DNA from: Candidatus Bipolaricaulota bacterium
GTDB lineage: Bacteria > Bipolaricaulota > Bipolaricaulia > UBA7950 > UBA9294
DNA length: 10,654 nt
Assembly: GCA_030612485.1 (NCBI GenBank)
Contig: JAUWNS010000073.1
Span: 1-10,654, forward strand
Direction: 5' to 3'
A program made the translations under genes and the position numbers. How positions within the stretch are numbered: position 1 is the first letter of the stretch; every line of letters begins with the position of its first letter. Of the stretch, positions 1-6,994 are shown piece after piece. The notes below the pieces were generated by a model, which did not search any database, was not told the DNA's origin, and worked only from the letters and a program-made list of their open reading frames with translations.

Positions 1-48
1 CTGAAACTTGTACGAGTGGTTGGGTGTAGATTGCGCGAGGTGATAGAG

Positions 49-819
49 ATGAAGATTCGACTTAGCTTAATCCTAACCATCCTCCTCATCGGACTTATCG
101 GAGGATCGATACTGGTCAGTGCACAAGAAACGCCAACCCCACTCGGGATTATCCCCTCGCCAAATCCGGGGTCGCTCACGGTGAACGTGTGGACGAATAA
201 ATCGACCTACATGGTCGGCGAGACCGCGCAGATCTACTTTACGGTGAACCAGCAAGCGTACATCTACCTGTACGATCTGCAACCGGACGGGATCGTGCGC
301 CTGGTCTTCCCAAACGCCTACTCGCAAAACAATTTTGTCACCGCGGGAACGCACGTCCTCCCAGATGCAAACTACCAGTTCGTGATTGCTCCCCCTATCG
401 GGTTGGAACAGCTGCAGATCTTTGCCAGCTTAACCCCGCTCAACCTCACGCCTACTGCATACGGTGAGCCATATCCCCAGGTCGCCCCGCAGGGTATCCA
501 GGGACAGATCATGGGGATCACTCCCCAGTCGACATGGGTGACCGCATGGACCTCGTTCACCATCGTCGCGGGTTACGGGTACACTCCACCGACCGGTTAC
601 ACCCCGCCTCCACCAAGCTACACTCCTCCCCCACCAAGCTACGCCCCTCCCTCTTGGTGCTGCCCGTACCCGCCGTTCTTCGGCTGGGGTTCGGGAGGAA
701 CATGGTACTGGGAGAATGGGCAATGGCAGTACGGGATACCGTCGAGCGGATGGTACTGGTACTTCGGGCCAGACGGGAAGTGGCACTTCAAGATCCATAT
801 TCATATCGGCGGAAGTTAA
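49..819 (+). CDS. Secreted DUF4384-type protein with Trp/Tyr-rich C-terminal tail
   Basis: Predicted exported protein of 256 residues. Residues 1-4 are basic, about 5-24 are strongly hydrophobic, and VSA|QE near residue 25 looks like a signal peptidase I site. Residues about 42-130 resemble a DUF4384 domain (VNVWTNKSTYMVGETAQIYF, then YIYLYDLQPDGIVRLVFPN), a beta-rich fold found in surface proteins. Residues 175-212 form a Pro/Tyr-rich linker of YTPP-type repeats with a Cys pair at 204-205. Residues 213-248 are dense in Trp and Tyr with two loose WYW-x-GxW units, recalling cell-wall or glucan-binding repeats; that resemblance is only by eye. I chose ATG 49 because GAGGTG lies eight bases upstream and the signal peptide begins there; an in-frame ATG at 16 would add a non-hydrophobic leader. 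The gene is followed by a strong terminator, so it is the last or only gene of its unit. Its molecular role is unknown. Confidence 0.8.
   Translation: MKIRLSLILTILLIGLIGGSILVSAQETPTPLGIIPSPNPGSLTVNVWTNKSTYMVGETAQIYFTVNQQAYIYLYDLQPDGIVRLVFPNAYSQNNFVTAGTHVLPDANYQFVIAPPIGLEQLQIFASLTPLNLTPTAYGEPYPQVAPQGIQGQIMGITPQSTWVTAWTSFTIVAGYGYTPPTGYTPPPPSYTPPPPSYAPPSWCCPYPPFFGWGSGGTWYWENGQWQYGIPSSGWYWYFGPDGKWHFKIHIHIGGS
598..660 (+). repeat. 21-bp in-frame tandem repeat, three units
   Basis: Three consecutive 21-base units (598-618, 619-639, 640-660) encode YTPPPPS, YTPPPPS and the degenerate YAPPSWC. They build the proline-rich linker of the secreted protein and are a likely site of length variation between strains. 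Confidence 0.75.
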
Positions 820-844
820 TACCAGCACTACCTCCCGCATAGAG

Positions 845-882
845 AGGGCCCGGACCACTGCCGGGCCCTTCCTCTGTTTCTT
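845..882 (+). terminator. Rho-independent terminator after the DUF4384 gene
   Basis: A perfect 9-bp GC-rich stem, AGGGCCCGG (845-853) with CCGGGCCCT (861-869), encloses a 7-base loop and is followed by a pyrimidine-rich T tract (TTCCTCTGTTTCTTTTC). It lies 26 bases after the stop codon. Confidence 0.85.
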
Positions 883-950
883 TTCCCGGACTTCTAAGGC
901 TCTTTGTCGTTTCGAGCGGGTAACTAAAGAGAAAGGGTGAAGCACCAAGA

Positions 951-999
951 CTCTCGCAGAGGTACAGAAAAAGCTTGTGCCTCTCGCAAAGGCACAGAA
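951..999. repeat. Two 19-bp near-identical direct repeats
   Basis: CTCTCGCAGAGGTACAGAA (951-969) recurs at 981-999 with two changes and a 30-base period. The unit resembles the CGCAAAG/CGCAGAG modular repeats scattered between genes of many environmental bacteria. No gene is convincing here. Confidence 0.6.
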
Positions 1000-1016
1000 T
1001 TGGGTAATGGATTCAT

Positions 1017-1240
1017 TTCACCACGAAGGACACGAAGAGCACGAAGGGTTCAGAGGACAAGCGCAACGTCGGAGGTAAGCTCCCGACGCTACCCCAAAGC
1101 CTGTTCTTGTGTAGCGTGAGCAGCTTGTTTGCCACGTTGAGCTCTGGACTTCATTCACGATTTTTTCCGCTTTTGCACTCGATCGATTGCGGATGTACGC
1201 TTGAACCGAATGCCATTCTTCGTGCTCTTCGTGGTGAATT
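1017..1240. repeat. Inverted pair of CACGAAG modular repeats (foldback element)
   Basis: The left arm (about 1017-1048) contains TTCACCACGAAG, then GACACGAAG and AGCACGAAG modules. The right arm (about 1212-1240) is the reverse complement of the same pattern with one 9-base module fewer. The arms enclose about 165 bases without a supported gene, including a small hairpin (CGTCGG 1067-1072 with CCGACG 1083-1088). The arrangement is like a non-autonomous foldback or MITE-like element, but I see no target duplication. Open frames here come from the repeats and are unlikely to be genes. Confidence 0.6.
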
Positions 1241-1301
1241 CTTTCTGACCTCCGGTCTTGCTTCGCAACCGGCATCCGTCCCGCGCGAACCGAAATTAGA
1301 A

Positions 1302-1329
1302 GTAGGGGCGGTTCGCGAACCGCCCCTAC
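1302..1329. repeat. 28-bp perfect palindrome
   Basis: GTAGGGGCGGTTCG at 1302-1315 is followed immediately by its exact reverse complement through 1329. Palindromes of this GTAGGGGCGG type are an interspersed repeat in many environmental genomes. It lies about 85 bases upstream of the glycosylase start, so it could also be a cruciform, a transcript hairpin or an upstream terminator. Confidence 0.8.
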
Positions 1330-1379
1330 ACTCGAAACGAGAAGGAACCACAAAGGCAGCCTTCCCTTCCAATTTTCGG

Positions 1380-1385
1380 TAGAAT
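1380..1385 (+). promoter_or_regulatory. Candidate -10 box for the glycosylase gene
   Basis: TAGAAT lies 30 bases before the GTG start, which would give a leader of about 24 bases containing the Shine-Dalgarno AAAAGGAC (1403-1410). I do not see a good -35 at the usual spacing. Confidence 0.4.
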
Positions 1386-1415
1386 AGGGCACCTTCATGT
1401 TGAAAAGGACGGCGC

Positions 1416-2618
1416 GTGACACTTCGGTGGGCGATCGAACAAGCACGGATATATCAGCTCTGGTCGGTAGGGCTGCACGGATCATCATACGAACAGGGGA
1501 AGGCCGGGGTCCGCACTTGCTTCCGGGACCTCGGAGGAATTCAGCTCGATCCCCTTCCCATTCTCGGTCGTAACCACGACCTCGTGATCCAGGCCCGCGT
1601 CGATGGAACCCATCCTGGCGAGACCCTCGACCTGATTCACGAGGAGCGGCTCGGGTTCGAGTACTGGGACAAAGTCCTCTGTGTGCTCCCGATCGAGACG
1701 TTCTCCTGGTTCCGCACGCTGATGGCTGCCGGTGGCAATGAGTGGGAGCGGTCCCGTGAGCAAAGACTGAACCAGGAATATCCAGGGGCGATAGGTGCCG
1801 TCTACGCGAGCATCAAGAGGCACGGTTCCCTCTCCAGCCGTGAGATGAAGGACCTTGATATCGCTCAAGGGGATCACCGTGGTTGGAAGTCAACCACGGC
1901 GGCAAATGCCGCTCTGGAGGTGTTGTGGAATCGGGGAGAGTTATCCGTTTGCAGCCGCAACAACTATCGGCGCTACTTCGACCTCACTGAGCGGGTGATT
2001 CCAAGGGAATCTTACGATGGTTCAGCCCCATCGAGCGAAGCCTTCTCCGAATACCTCCTCATGAAGCGCGTGCGTGCGGTTGGCCTTCTCCCTGCGCGTG
2101 GGGACGCCGAAGCGTGGGCCTCCCTGCGCACAGCGCGCGCCGAGAAGATCCCCGAAAAGCTCGTCACCGCAGGGAAGATTACTGTCGTAGAGGTGGATGG
2201 GATCAAAACCCCGTTCTATGCGTCCGCTCGGGCCGAAGACGAGCTTGCTCTCGCCGAGAAGGAGCCCCTCAATACCACCGCCCGATTCATCGCTCCGCTC
2301 GATCAACTACTCTGGGCGAGGCGTGCCCTCTCCCGCTTGTGGAGTCTTGATTATGTGTGGGAAGTCTATAAGCCCGTGGTTAAACGCATCTTCGGGTACT
2401 ACGTTCTCCCCATACTCTATGGGGACTGCTTCGTCGCTCGTTTCGATGGGCGCTACAATCGCAAGGAGAAGACTCTGCAAGTTCTGGCTTACTACGAGGA
2501 ACCGAACGGATTAGCACTGTCGCACCCGGTGATCCACGCTGCGTTCCAACGCTTCCTTTCCTACCTCGACGGAGAAAGAATTACCCTTCCGAGCGGTGAG
2601 GTATGGGATAGGGATTGA
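1416..2618 (+). CDS. ycaQ: YcaQ/AlkX-family DNA glycosylase (winged-helix, HTH_42)
   Basis: Protein of 400 residues, the usual length of the HTH_42/YcaQ family. Characterised members (E. coli YcaQ, Streptomyces AlkZ) remove alkylated bases and unhook interstrand crosslinks in cytoplasmic DNA. The N-terminal region carries the family's GGIQLDP motif, with Gln43-Leu44-Asp45 matching the Q-hydrophobic-D catalytic motif of YcaQ-like enzymes rather than the Q-x-Q of AlkZ-like self-resistance enzymes. Other family-like segments are HDLVIQARV (about 54-62), the SLSSREMKDL winged-helix segment (about 134-143) and the C-terminal FIAPLDQLLW followed by GYYVLPILYGD. The start is GTG at 1416, chosen because AAAAGGAC precedes it by about five bases; the nearby ATG at 1397 is in another frame. 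The gene stands alone and converges with the downstream minus-strand gene. Family assignment is secure; the lesion it acts on is not known. Confidence 0.88.
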   Translation: MTLRWAIEQARIYQLWSVGLHGSSYEQGKAGVRTCFRDLGGIQLDPLPILGRNHDLVIQARVDGTHPGETLDLIHEERLGFEYWDKVLCVLPIETFSWFRTLMAAGGNEWERSREQRLNQEYPGAIGAVYASIKRHGSLSSREMKDLDIAQGDHRGWKSTTAANAALEVLWNRGELSVCSRNNYRRYFDLTERVIPRESYDGSAPSSEAFSEYLLMKRVRAVGLLPARGDAEAWASLRTARAEKIPEKLVTAGKITVVEVDGIKTPFYASARAEDELALAEKEPLNTTARFIAPLDQLLWARRALSRLWSLDYVWEVYKPVVKRIFGYYVLPILYGDCFVARFDGRYNRKEKTLQVLAYYEEPNGLALSHPVIHAAFQRFLSYLDGERITLPSGEVWDRD

Positions 2619-2794
2619 GTGAGTGAGTGATTAAATTTTACCTTCTAAATCTCTTAATCCACTGATGATTCAATCTGTCAATCATACGATCTCCCGATCA
2701 ATCAACAACCCCGCCGCAAGCAGCGGGGTATGAATGGGTCGAAAAGCTCTATTTCTTATCGCGGCAAGCCGCGGGGAATGCACCCACAAAGGAT
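2619..2794. other. Intergenic gap between convergent genes with two hairpins
   Basis: This gap holds no supported gene. It starts with a TGAG microsatellite straddling the glycosylase stop, then an AT-rich stretch with several AATC/GATC words, then two related GC-rich hairpins. CCCCGC (2709-2714) pairs with GCGGGG (2723-2728), and CGCGG (2760-2764) pairs with CCGCG (2769-2773) around a shared CAAG loop. Neither is followed by a good T tract, so they look more like REP-type repeats or weak bidirectional terminators than canonical terminators. Confidence 0.5.
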
Positions 2795-3958
2795 TCAATC
2801 TTCCAGCGCCATCTCGTAGATGCGCCACGTCTTGTATCGCCGCCCTCCCATCGCCCCTGCGGCCCGCAGAACGAGATCGTTATCCTCGAGGAGCATAGAG
2901 GGCTCGCAGGAACGATAACCGTGTTTGAGCGCGTAGGCGAGAATCTCGTAGAATAGGACGGCGTCGACCCCCAGCCTGCGGAACTTGGGACGGATCCCGA
3001 AGAACATCAGACGGGTGCGTGGGATGTGGCGCCGGGTACGCAACAACCGCGCGACACGAACGATATCTTTATCGCGGAACCGATTCCAATGAGGTTGGAA
3101 CGGGACGTTCGGGTCGGGAAGCATTCCCAGGACCGCGGCGAGTTCACCATCCACGTACGCGAAACGCATAAGTCCAGGATCGGCAACTAGCTTCAGGCTG
3201 TCCGCCATCGTCTCTGCCTCGGCGTCGGTGAGAGGGAGGAATCCCCAGTTTCTCGCCCAGGCCTCGTTGTAGAGCGCGACGATCCGATCGACCTCCTCCC
3301 GTGTATGGGAGAGGTCGATCTTTCGCGTTTTGATCTGCCGCCGTGCCCGGATACCGGCGACGAGCCGCTCCAGCCTTTCGTTTGGTTTGTTCGATATATC
3401 GATCCAGTAAGCGTGATAATCCTTCGCCTTCGTCAGCCCGTAGCGCGTAAGGAACTCCCCGTAGTAAGGGGGATTATGCGTAAGCTCCACCGTCGGAGGG
3501 GAGTCGAATCCGTCCACGAGGATCCCTTGGTGCGACTCGTGGGTCGCGGTGGAGTAGCCACCCGGTCCACGCATCAGATCCATCCCCTTCTCCTTCAACC
3601 AATCGCGGGCGTGGTCGAGGAGATCCTTCGCTACCGCGAAGTCCTCGATCGCCTCGAAGAACCCAAAGAACCCGATATTGGCGTTGTAGTAATCGTTGTA
3701 GCGATGGTTGACCGCGGCGGAGACGCGCCCGAGGAGCCGCTTCCCATCGTGTGCGAGGAAGTGCGTTACCTCGGCCTCCTGGTGATAGGGATGAGCCGAG
3801 GTGAGAAGACCGGTGATCCGCAAGGTGCGGCTCCCGAGGAGATCGGCACGAAGTGGCGGGGTCCAGTTTGGGTCCCCCCGATAGAGTTGCCACGGAACCG
3901 CGACGAACGCGCGTAATCGTCTGTCTCCTAAAGAAATCTGGTCGATCAAAAAACGCAT
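2795..3958 (-). CDS. YghO-like protein with GNAT acyltransferase fold
   Basis: Protein of 387 residues resembling the poorly characterised YghO-like family of GNAT-fold proteins. Near the N-terminus it has the family's WQLYRGDPNWTPPLRAD segment (about 23-39). A first GNAT-like half follows (GRVSAAVNHRYND, IGFFGFFEAIEDFAVAKDLL and MRGPGGYST around 77-137). A second half lies near the C-terminus (RLMFFGIRPKFRRLGVDAVL, then AYALKHGYRSCEPSMLLEDN), with R-R-L-G in place of the usual acyl-CoA loop. No signal peptide or membrane segment is evident, so it is probably cytoplasmic. I chose ATG 3958 because AGGAAGGGGAG precedes it directly; the ATG six codons upstream would place that ribosome site inside the coding region. 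It is divergent from the pseudouridine synthase gene across 134-152 bp. The substrate is unknown. Confidence 0.75.
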   Translation of the reverse strand: MRFLIDQISLGDRRLRAFVAVPWQLYRGDPNWTPPLRADLLGSRTLRITGLLTSAHPYHQEAEVTHFLAHDGKRLLGRVSAAVNHRYNDYYNANIGFFGFFEAIEDFAVAKDLLDHARDWLKEKGMDLMRGPGGYSTATHESHQGILVDGFDSPPTVELTHNPPYYGEFLTRYGLTKAKDYHAYWIDISNKPNERLERLVAGIRARRQIKTRKIDLSHTREEVDRIVALYNEAWARNWGFLPLTDAEAETMADSLKLVADPGLMRFAYVDGELAAVLGMLPDPNVPFQPHWNRFRDKDIVRVARLLRTRRHIPRTRLMFFGIRPKFRRLGVDAVLFYEILAYALKHGYRSCEPSMLLEDNDLVLRAAGAMGGRRYKTWRIYEMALED

Positions 3959-4110
3959 CTCTCCCCTTCCTGACAAAAGGTCTTCCTATTATGCGCGAGG
4001 AGACGGAGAATTGAAACATTTCGCTCGACCGAGGCCGCAAACGAGGCCGTTCGGGTTGACCCCGCCTCCAAATACGTGTATTCCTTATCGACATGGAGAG
4101 AGAAGGAATA
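3959..4110. promoter_or_regulatory. Divergent promoter region
   Basis: This gap separates two outward-facing genes and should hold both promoters. For the minus-strand gene a -10-like CATAAT lies at 3988-3993 (minus sense). For the plus-strand gene TTGACC (4056-4061) and TATTCC (4079-4084) are spaced by 17 bases, a weak match that would place the transcription start almost at the ATG at 4093. Confidence 0.35.
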
Positions 4111-4884
4111 GTGAAACTATGGCGCGTGGTGCAGGAGCAGGCAGGCCTCTCGCGGCGCAAAGCACAGGAGGTGATCGCCGCTGGCGAGGTTGAGGTGAAC
4201 GGCCGCCTCGTCGAGGATCCTTTCTTCGCGATCGAGAAGAGAACCCTTGAAGATCTCCATTTGCGCGGACACCCGTTGAGTCTACTGGAGTCGGAGCACC
4301 GAGTCTATCGGTACTACAAACCGATCGGCGTCTTGTGCAGCCACGACGATCCGCACTGCGGGAACACTGTCGGTCGTATCCTCCGCAGCGAGGGGTTCAT
4401 CGGATATTCCTGGGCCGGCCGCCTCGATCAAGACTCCGAGGGGCTCGTCCTCTTGACGAATTACGGAGACCTGGTCGAACACCTAACCCATCCTCGCTAC
4501 CAGGTGAAGAAGGTCTACCACGTCTTCGTTCGGCGCTTCCCCCCGTCGCGCGAGATGAAGAGGATCTTCCACGAGATGCAGCGCGGAGTGGAGGAAGGCG
4601 GGGAGACCCTGCGCATCAGTAACGGGGAGATGAGTAACAGTCGTGCGTATGCAGTCCTCGCGCTGGCGGAGGGGAAGAAGCACGAAGTCAAACGCCTCTT
4701 TGCCCACTTCGACCTTAAGGTCGTCCGGCTGCGCCGAGTAGCGATCGGTCCGGTGAAGCTCGCCGGGCTTGCGCCAGGGGAGATTGCACGCCTCGATCCC
4801 AAGGGGATGGAGAACCTCGGACGGCTCATCGAAAGCCATCCCCGCGATCGGGAAAGTGGAACCGCAATCAGGAGCGATCTATAA
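4093..4884 (+). CDS. RsuA/RluB-family rRNA pseudouridine synthase
   Basis: Cytoplasmic enzyme expected to isomerise a uridine in ribosomal RNA to pseudouridine. An N-terminal S4 RNA-binding domain (about 7-50: VVQEQAGLSRRKAQEVIAAG, EVEVNGRLV) precedes the catalytic domain. The YYKPIGVLCS segment lies at about 74-83, and the signature GRLDQDSEGLVLLTN starts at residue 109 with catalytic Asp112. KKHEVKRLF near 195 corresponds to the family's C-terminal basic motif. Length is 263 residues from ATG 4093. GTG at 4111 is a plausible alternative start (257 residues): it aligns better with the family N-terminus, which usually begins just before the S4 helix, and AGAAGGA sits three bases before it. 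nadE starts 7 bp after the stop codon, so the two may share a transcript. The exact rRNA target cannot be read from sequence alone. Confidence 0.87.
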   Translation: MEREGIVKLWRVVQEQAGLSRRKAQEVIAAGEVEVNGRLVEDPFFAIEKRTLEDLHLRGHPLSLLESEHRVYRYYKPIGVLCSHDDPHCGNTVGRILRSEGFIGYSWAGRLDQDSEGLVLLTNYGDLVEHLTHPRYQVKKVYHVFVRRFPPSREMKRIFHEMQRGVEEGGETLRISNGEMSNSRAYAVLALAEGKKHEVKRLFAHFDLKVVRLRRVAIGPVKLAGLAPGEIARLDPKGMENLGRLIESHPRDRESGTAIRSDL

Positions 4885-4885
4885 T
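4880..4885 (+). promoter_or_regulatory. Consensus -10 box at leaderless distance from nadE
   Basis: TATAAT overlaps the stop codon of the upstream gene and ends six bases before the nadE ATG, so transcription would begin at or next to the A of the start codon. A weak -35-like TGGAAC lies 17 bases upstream (4857-4862). The only Shine-Dalgarno-like word, AGGAG (4870-4874), is 17 bases from the ATG, which is too far to work well. A leaderless nadE transcript is therefore plausible. Confidence 0.45.
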
Positions 4886-4891
4886 CCAGCC

Positions 4892-6511
4892 ATGCACCTT
4901 GGACTCGTTCAGATCAACCCTTACCTCGGAGCGATCGACCGGAACCTGCGGATGATTCTCTCCCATATCGAGGCGGCTCGCCAGGCGGGCTGCGACCTCG
5001 TCGTCTTCCCCGAATTCGCCATCTGCGGGTACCCCCCGCTCGACCTCCTCTGGCGGTCAGGATTTGTCGAGAAGATGGAAGGCGCACTTAGCGAGATCGC
5101 GCGCGCCTCAAAGAGGATCGGCGTCATTGTTGGTGGCGTTTCCTCCCGGGCGAAGAAAGGGCGAGCAAACCTAGCCGATCGTTCCTCCCTGAGCGACGGT
5201 GCTGGGATCGACCTATTCAACAGTGCGTTCCTCTTCGTCGATGGAGTCCTGGTTGGGGAGGAAGCGAAGCTCATGCTCCCCACGTTCGACGTGTACAGCG
5301 AGGAGCGCTACTTCACCCCCGCCCCCGGCGCGCAGGTCTTCGAGTTCCGAGGGATGCGCCTCGGGATCAATGTGTGCGAGGATCTGTGGATCGATGATGG
5401 CCCGACCGACACCCAGGCGAGCCTGGGCGCGGACTGGGTGATCAACATCTCCGCCTCTCCGTTTTTCGCCGGGAAAGGGGCCATCCGTCGCCGATTAGCT
5501 TCCCGTCGCGCGGTGGAGAACGGAGTAACGCTTGTCTATGTCAACCTCGTCGGCGCACAGGACGAGCTCGTCTACGACGGAGGGAGCTTCATCATGGGGC
5601 CGAGCGGAGACCTTCTCTATCAAGCCCCATACTTTGACGAGGGGCTATTCATCCTCGATACGGAAAAGCTTGCCCCGATCGTGCCCCAACCCGAGATCGA
5701 GTCGATCCGGCGTGCTATCGTCGTTGGGATCCACGACTATCTTGATAAGAATAGATTTTCGCGTGTTATCATCGGTCTTTCCGGCGGAATCGACTCTGCC
5801 CTGGTCGCTGCCCTGGCCGTCGAGGCCCTTGGAAAGGAGAAGGTAACCGCGGTCTTCCTCCCGAGCGAGATCACCTCGCAGGAGAGCAGGGATGATGCGA
5901 CAACGCTCGCTCATCGCCTTGGAATCGAGTTTCTGGATGTTGGGATCGCCGAAGTGATCGACGCGTGCCACAGTGCCCTACTGCAGCCCCTGACCGGTCT
6001 CCCCGCGGAGAACCTGCAAGCCCGCGTCCGCGGGACGCTCCTCATGGCGCTCGCCAACGAGCGAAACGCCCTCGTCCTCGCCACCGGCAACAAGTCCGAG
6101 ATTGCAGTGGGGTACAACACCCTGTACGGAGATACAGTTGGAGCCATCGCCCCAATCGCCGACCTTTACAAGACGCAAGTCTACCAGCTCGCCAAAGCGC
6201 TGGGGGAGACGATCCCTCCAAACATTATGGAGAAAGCCCCCACCGCCGAACTCCGGGCGGGCCAACGCGACGAAGACGACCTCCCTCCCTACGCGCTCCT
6301 CGATGCCATCCTACTCGACCTAATCGAAAAGAACGCCTCGCGTAAGGATCTGATCGCCAGCGAATTCCCTGAGAAGATCGTGGACGAGATCCTCTCCCGT
6401 TACTACAAGAGTGAATACAAACGCCGTCAACTTCCCCTGGGAATCAAAGTCTCCCCCAAAGCGTTCGGGATGGGACGGCGGATGCCAATCACCCACGCCT
6501 ACCGCGCATAG
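4892..6511 (+). CDS. nadE: Glutamine-dependent NAD+ synthetase
   Basis: Catalyses the last step of NAD biosynthesis: deamido-NAD+ is adenylated with ATP and amidated with ammonia released from glutamine. Length is 539 residues, as usual for the two-domain bacterial form. The N-terminal nitrilase-type glutaminase (about 1-265) has the triad Glu41 (VVFPEFAICGYPP), Lys126 (EEAKLMLPT) and Cys162 (GINVCEDLW). The C-terminal synthetase domain carries the ATP-binding P-loop SGGIDS at 297-302, then FLPSEITSQESRDDA, LATGNKSEIAVGYNTLYGD (397-415) and the APTAELRAGQRDEDDLPPY segment (449-467). The start is fixed by alignment of MHLGLVQINP with family N-termini. All catalytic residues are present, so the gene looks functional. 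Its last 97 bp including the stop codon are repeated in direct orientation at 7343-7439. Confidence 0.96.
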   Translation: MHLGLVQINPYLGAIDRNLRMILSHIEAARQAGCDLVVFPEFAICGYPPLDLLWRSGFVEKMEGALSEIARASKRIGVIVGGVSSRAKKGRANLADRSSLSDGAGIDLFNSAFLFVDGVLVGEEAKLMLPTFDVYSEERYFTPAPGAQVFEFRGMRLGINVCEDLWIDDGPTDTQASLGADWVINISASPFFAGKGAIRRRLASRRAVENGVTLVYVNLVGAQDELVYDGGSFIMGPSGDLLYQAPYFDEGLFILDTEKLAPIVPQPEIESIRRAIVVGIHDYLDKNRFSRVIIGLSGGIDSALVAALAVEALGKEKVTAVFLPSEITSQESRDDATTLAHRLGIEFLDVGIAEVIDACHSALLQPLTGLPAENLQARVRGTLLMALANERNALVLATGNKSEIAVGYNTLYGDTVGAIAPIADLYKTQVYQLAKALGETIPPNIMEKAPTAELRAGQRDEDDLPPYALLDAILLDLIEKNASRKDLIASEFPEKIVDEILSRYYKSEYKRRQLPLGIKVSPKAFGMGRRMPITHAYRA

Positions 6512-6518
6512 CGCTGAG
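6422..6518 (+). repeat. Direct repeat copy 1: nadE 3' end
   Basis: This 97-bp segment covers the last 29-30 codons of nadE, the stop codon and seven bases beyond. It matches 7343-7439 at 90 of 97 positions at a constant offset of 921 bases with no gaps. Similarity stops abruptly on both sides, marking the ends of a 921-bp unit that carries the ribbon-helix-helix/MazF pair. Confidence 0.93.
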
Positions 6519-6739
6519 GAATTGAGAGATCTGGAGGGAGGGGAAACGCGGAACGGGAAACGCGGGGAGAGCAAAGATGGGAAGACTTGGAGGTTCAATC
6601 GCTCAATCTTACTCCCTCTCTCTGCATACTCCGCGTTCTCGGCGGTAAAAGCTTCTGTTTTGCAAGGGGGAGAGGTCTGAGTTGTGTAGACGAAATCGTA
6701 ACGCATGTGTATACTATACCGTAGCAAATCGATAGAGGG
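6519..6739. other. Gap upstream of the RHH/MazF pair with repeat fragments
   Basis: No gene is supported in this 221-bp gap. It holds a purine-rich stretch with GGGAAACGCGG repeated at 6541-6551 and 6555-6565. Around 6620-6655 there is a fragment of the CTCTGC-CGCGTTCTC-GCGGT modular repeat type common in environmental genomes. The promoter region of the toxin-antitoxin pair occupies the right end. Confidence 0.5.
6709..6719. promoter_or_regulatory. Candidate -10 box and operator of the RHH/MazF operon
   Basis: GTATACTATAC is an 11-base inverted repeat (GTATA, centre C, TATAC) and contains the -10-like TATACT (6710-6715), about 30 bases before the antitoxin ATG. Ribbon-helix-helix antitoxins commonly bind such short palindromes over their own promoter, so this is a reasonable autoregulatory operator. 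I see no clear -35 at standard spacing. Confidence 0.4.
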
Positions 6740-6745
6740 ATGCTC

Positions 6746-6994
6746 ATGCCAACTACAACCGTGAGGATCAAGCGTGAAACAAAGCGAGCTTTGGACCAAA
6801 TTGCGAATCAGACGGGGCAAAAGACTCAGGATATCCTGGATAACGCTATCGACGCTTACAGGCGGCGTATTTTCCTTGACCAAGCGAACCGAGCGTACGC
6901 AACGCTGAGGCAGGACGGTGCCCGATGGGCCGAGGAAATCGCCGAGCGTAAGGCCTGGGATACCACGTCTGGCGATGATCTGAAGGACGTCTGA
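6746..6994 (+). CDS. Ribbon-helix-helix antitoxin
   Basis: Protein of 82 residues. Residues 1-40 fit a ribbon-helix-helix DNA-binding domain: the strand TTTVRIKRET, helix KRALDQIANQTG and helix KTQDILDNAIDAYRRR. The C-terminal half is charged with a conserved-looking WAEEIAERKAWDTT, expected to be the toxin-binding tail. In known systems such an antitoxin neutralises the partner toxin and represses the shared promoter. ATG 6746 was chosen because GAGGG (6735-6739) is six bases upstream; the ATG at 6740 overlaps that site and adds two residues. Its stop codon overlaps the toxin start in TGATG, implying translational coupling. The pair lies wholly inside the 921-bp unit bounded by nadE 3'-end repeats. 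Confidence 0.8.
   Translation: MPTTTVRIKRETKRALDQIANQTGQKTQDILDNAIDAYRRRIFLDQANRAYATLRQDGARWAEEIAERKAWDTTSGDDLKDV

Noticed and set aside
430..948. Long open frame on the minus strand opposite the DUF4384 gene
   Set aside because: It is a shadow of the opposite-strand gene and terminator, with low-complexity Arg/Val-rich translation and no family resemblance.
937..1488. Several open frames on both strands in the gap before the glycosylase gene
   Set aside because: Their translations (for example HHEEHEEW-like strings) arise from the CACGAAG repeats and the palindrome; there are no domains or ribosome sites.
4056..4093. Leaderless start for the pseudouridine synthase gene
   Set aside because: The -10 match (TATTCC) is poor and an alternative GTG start with AGAAGGA is available, so the evidence is too weak to claim.
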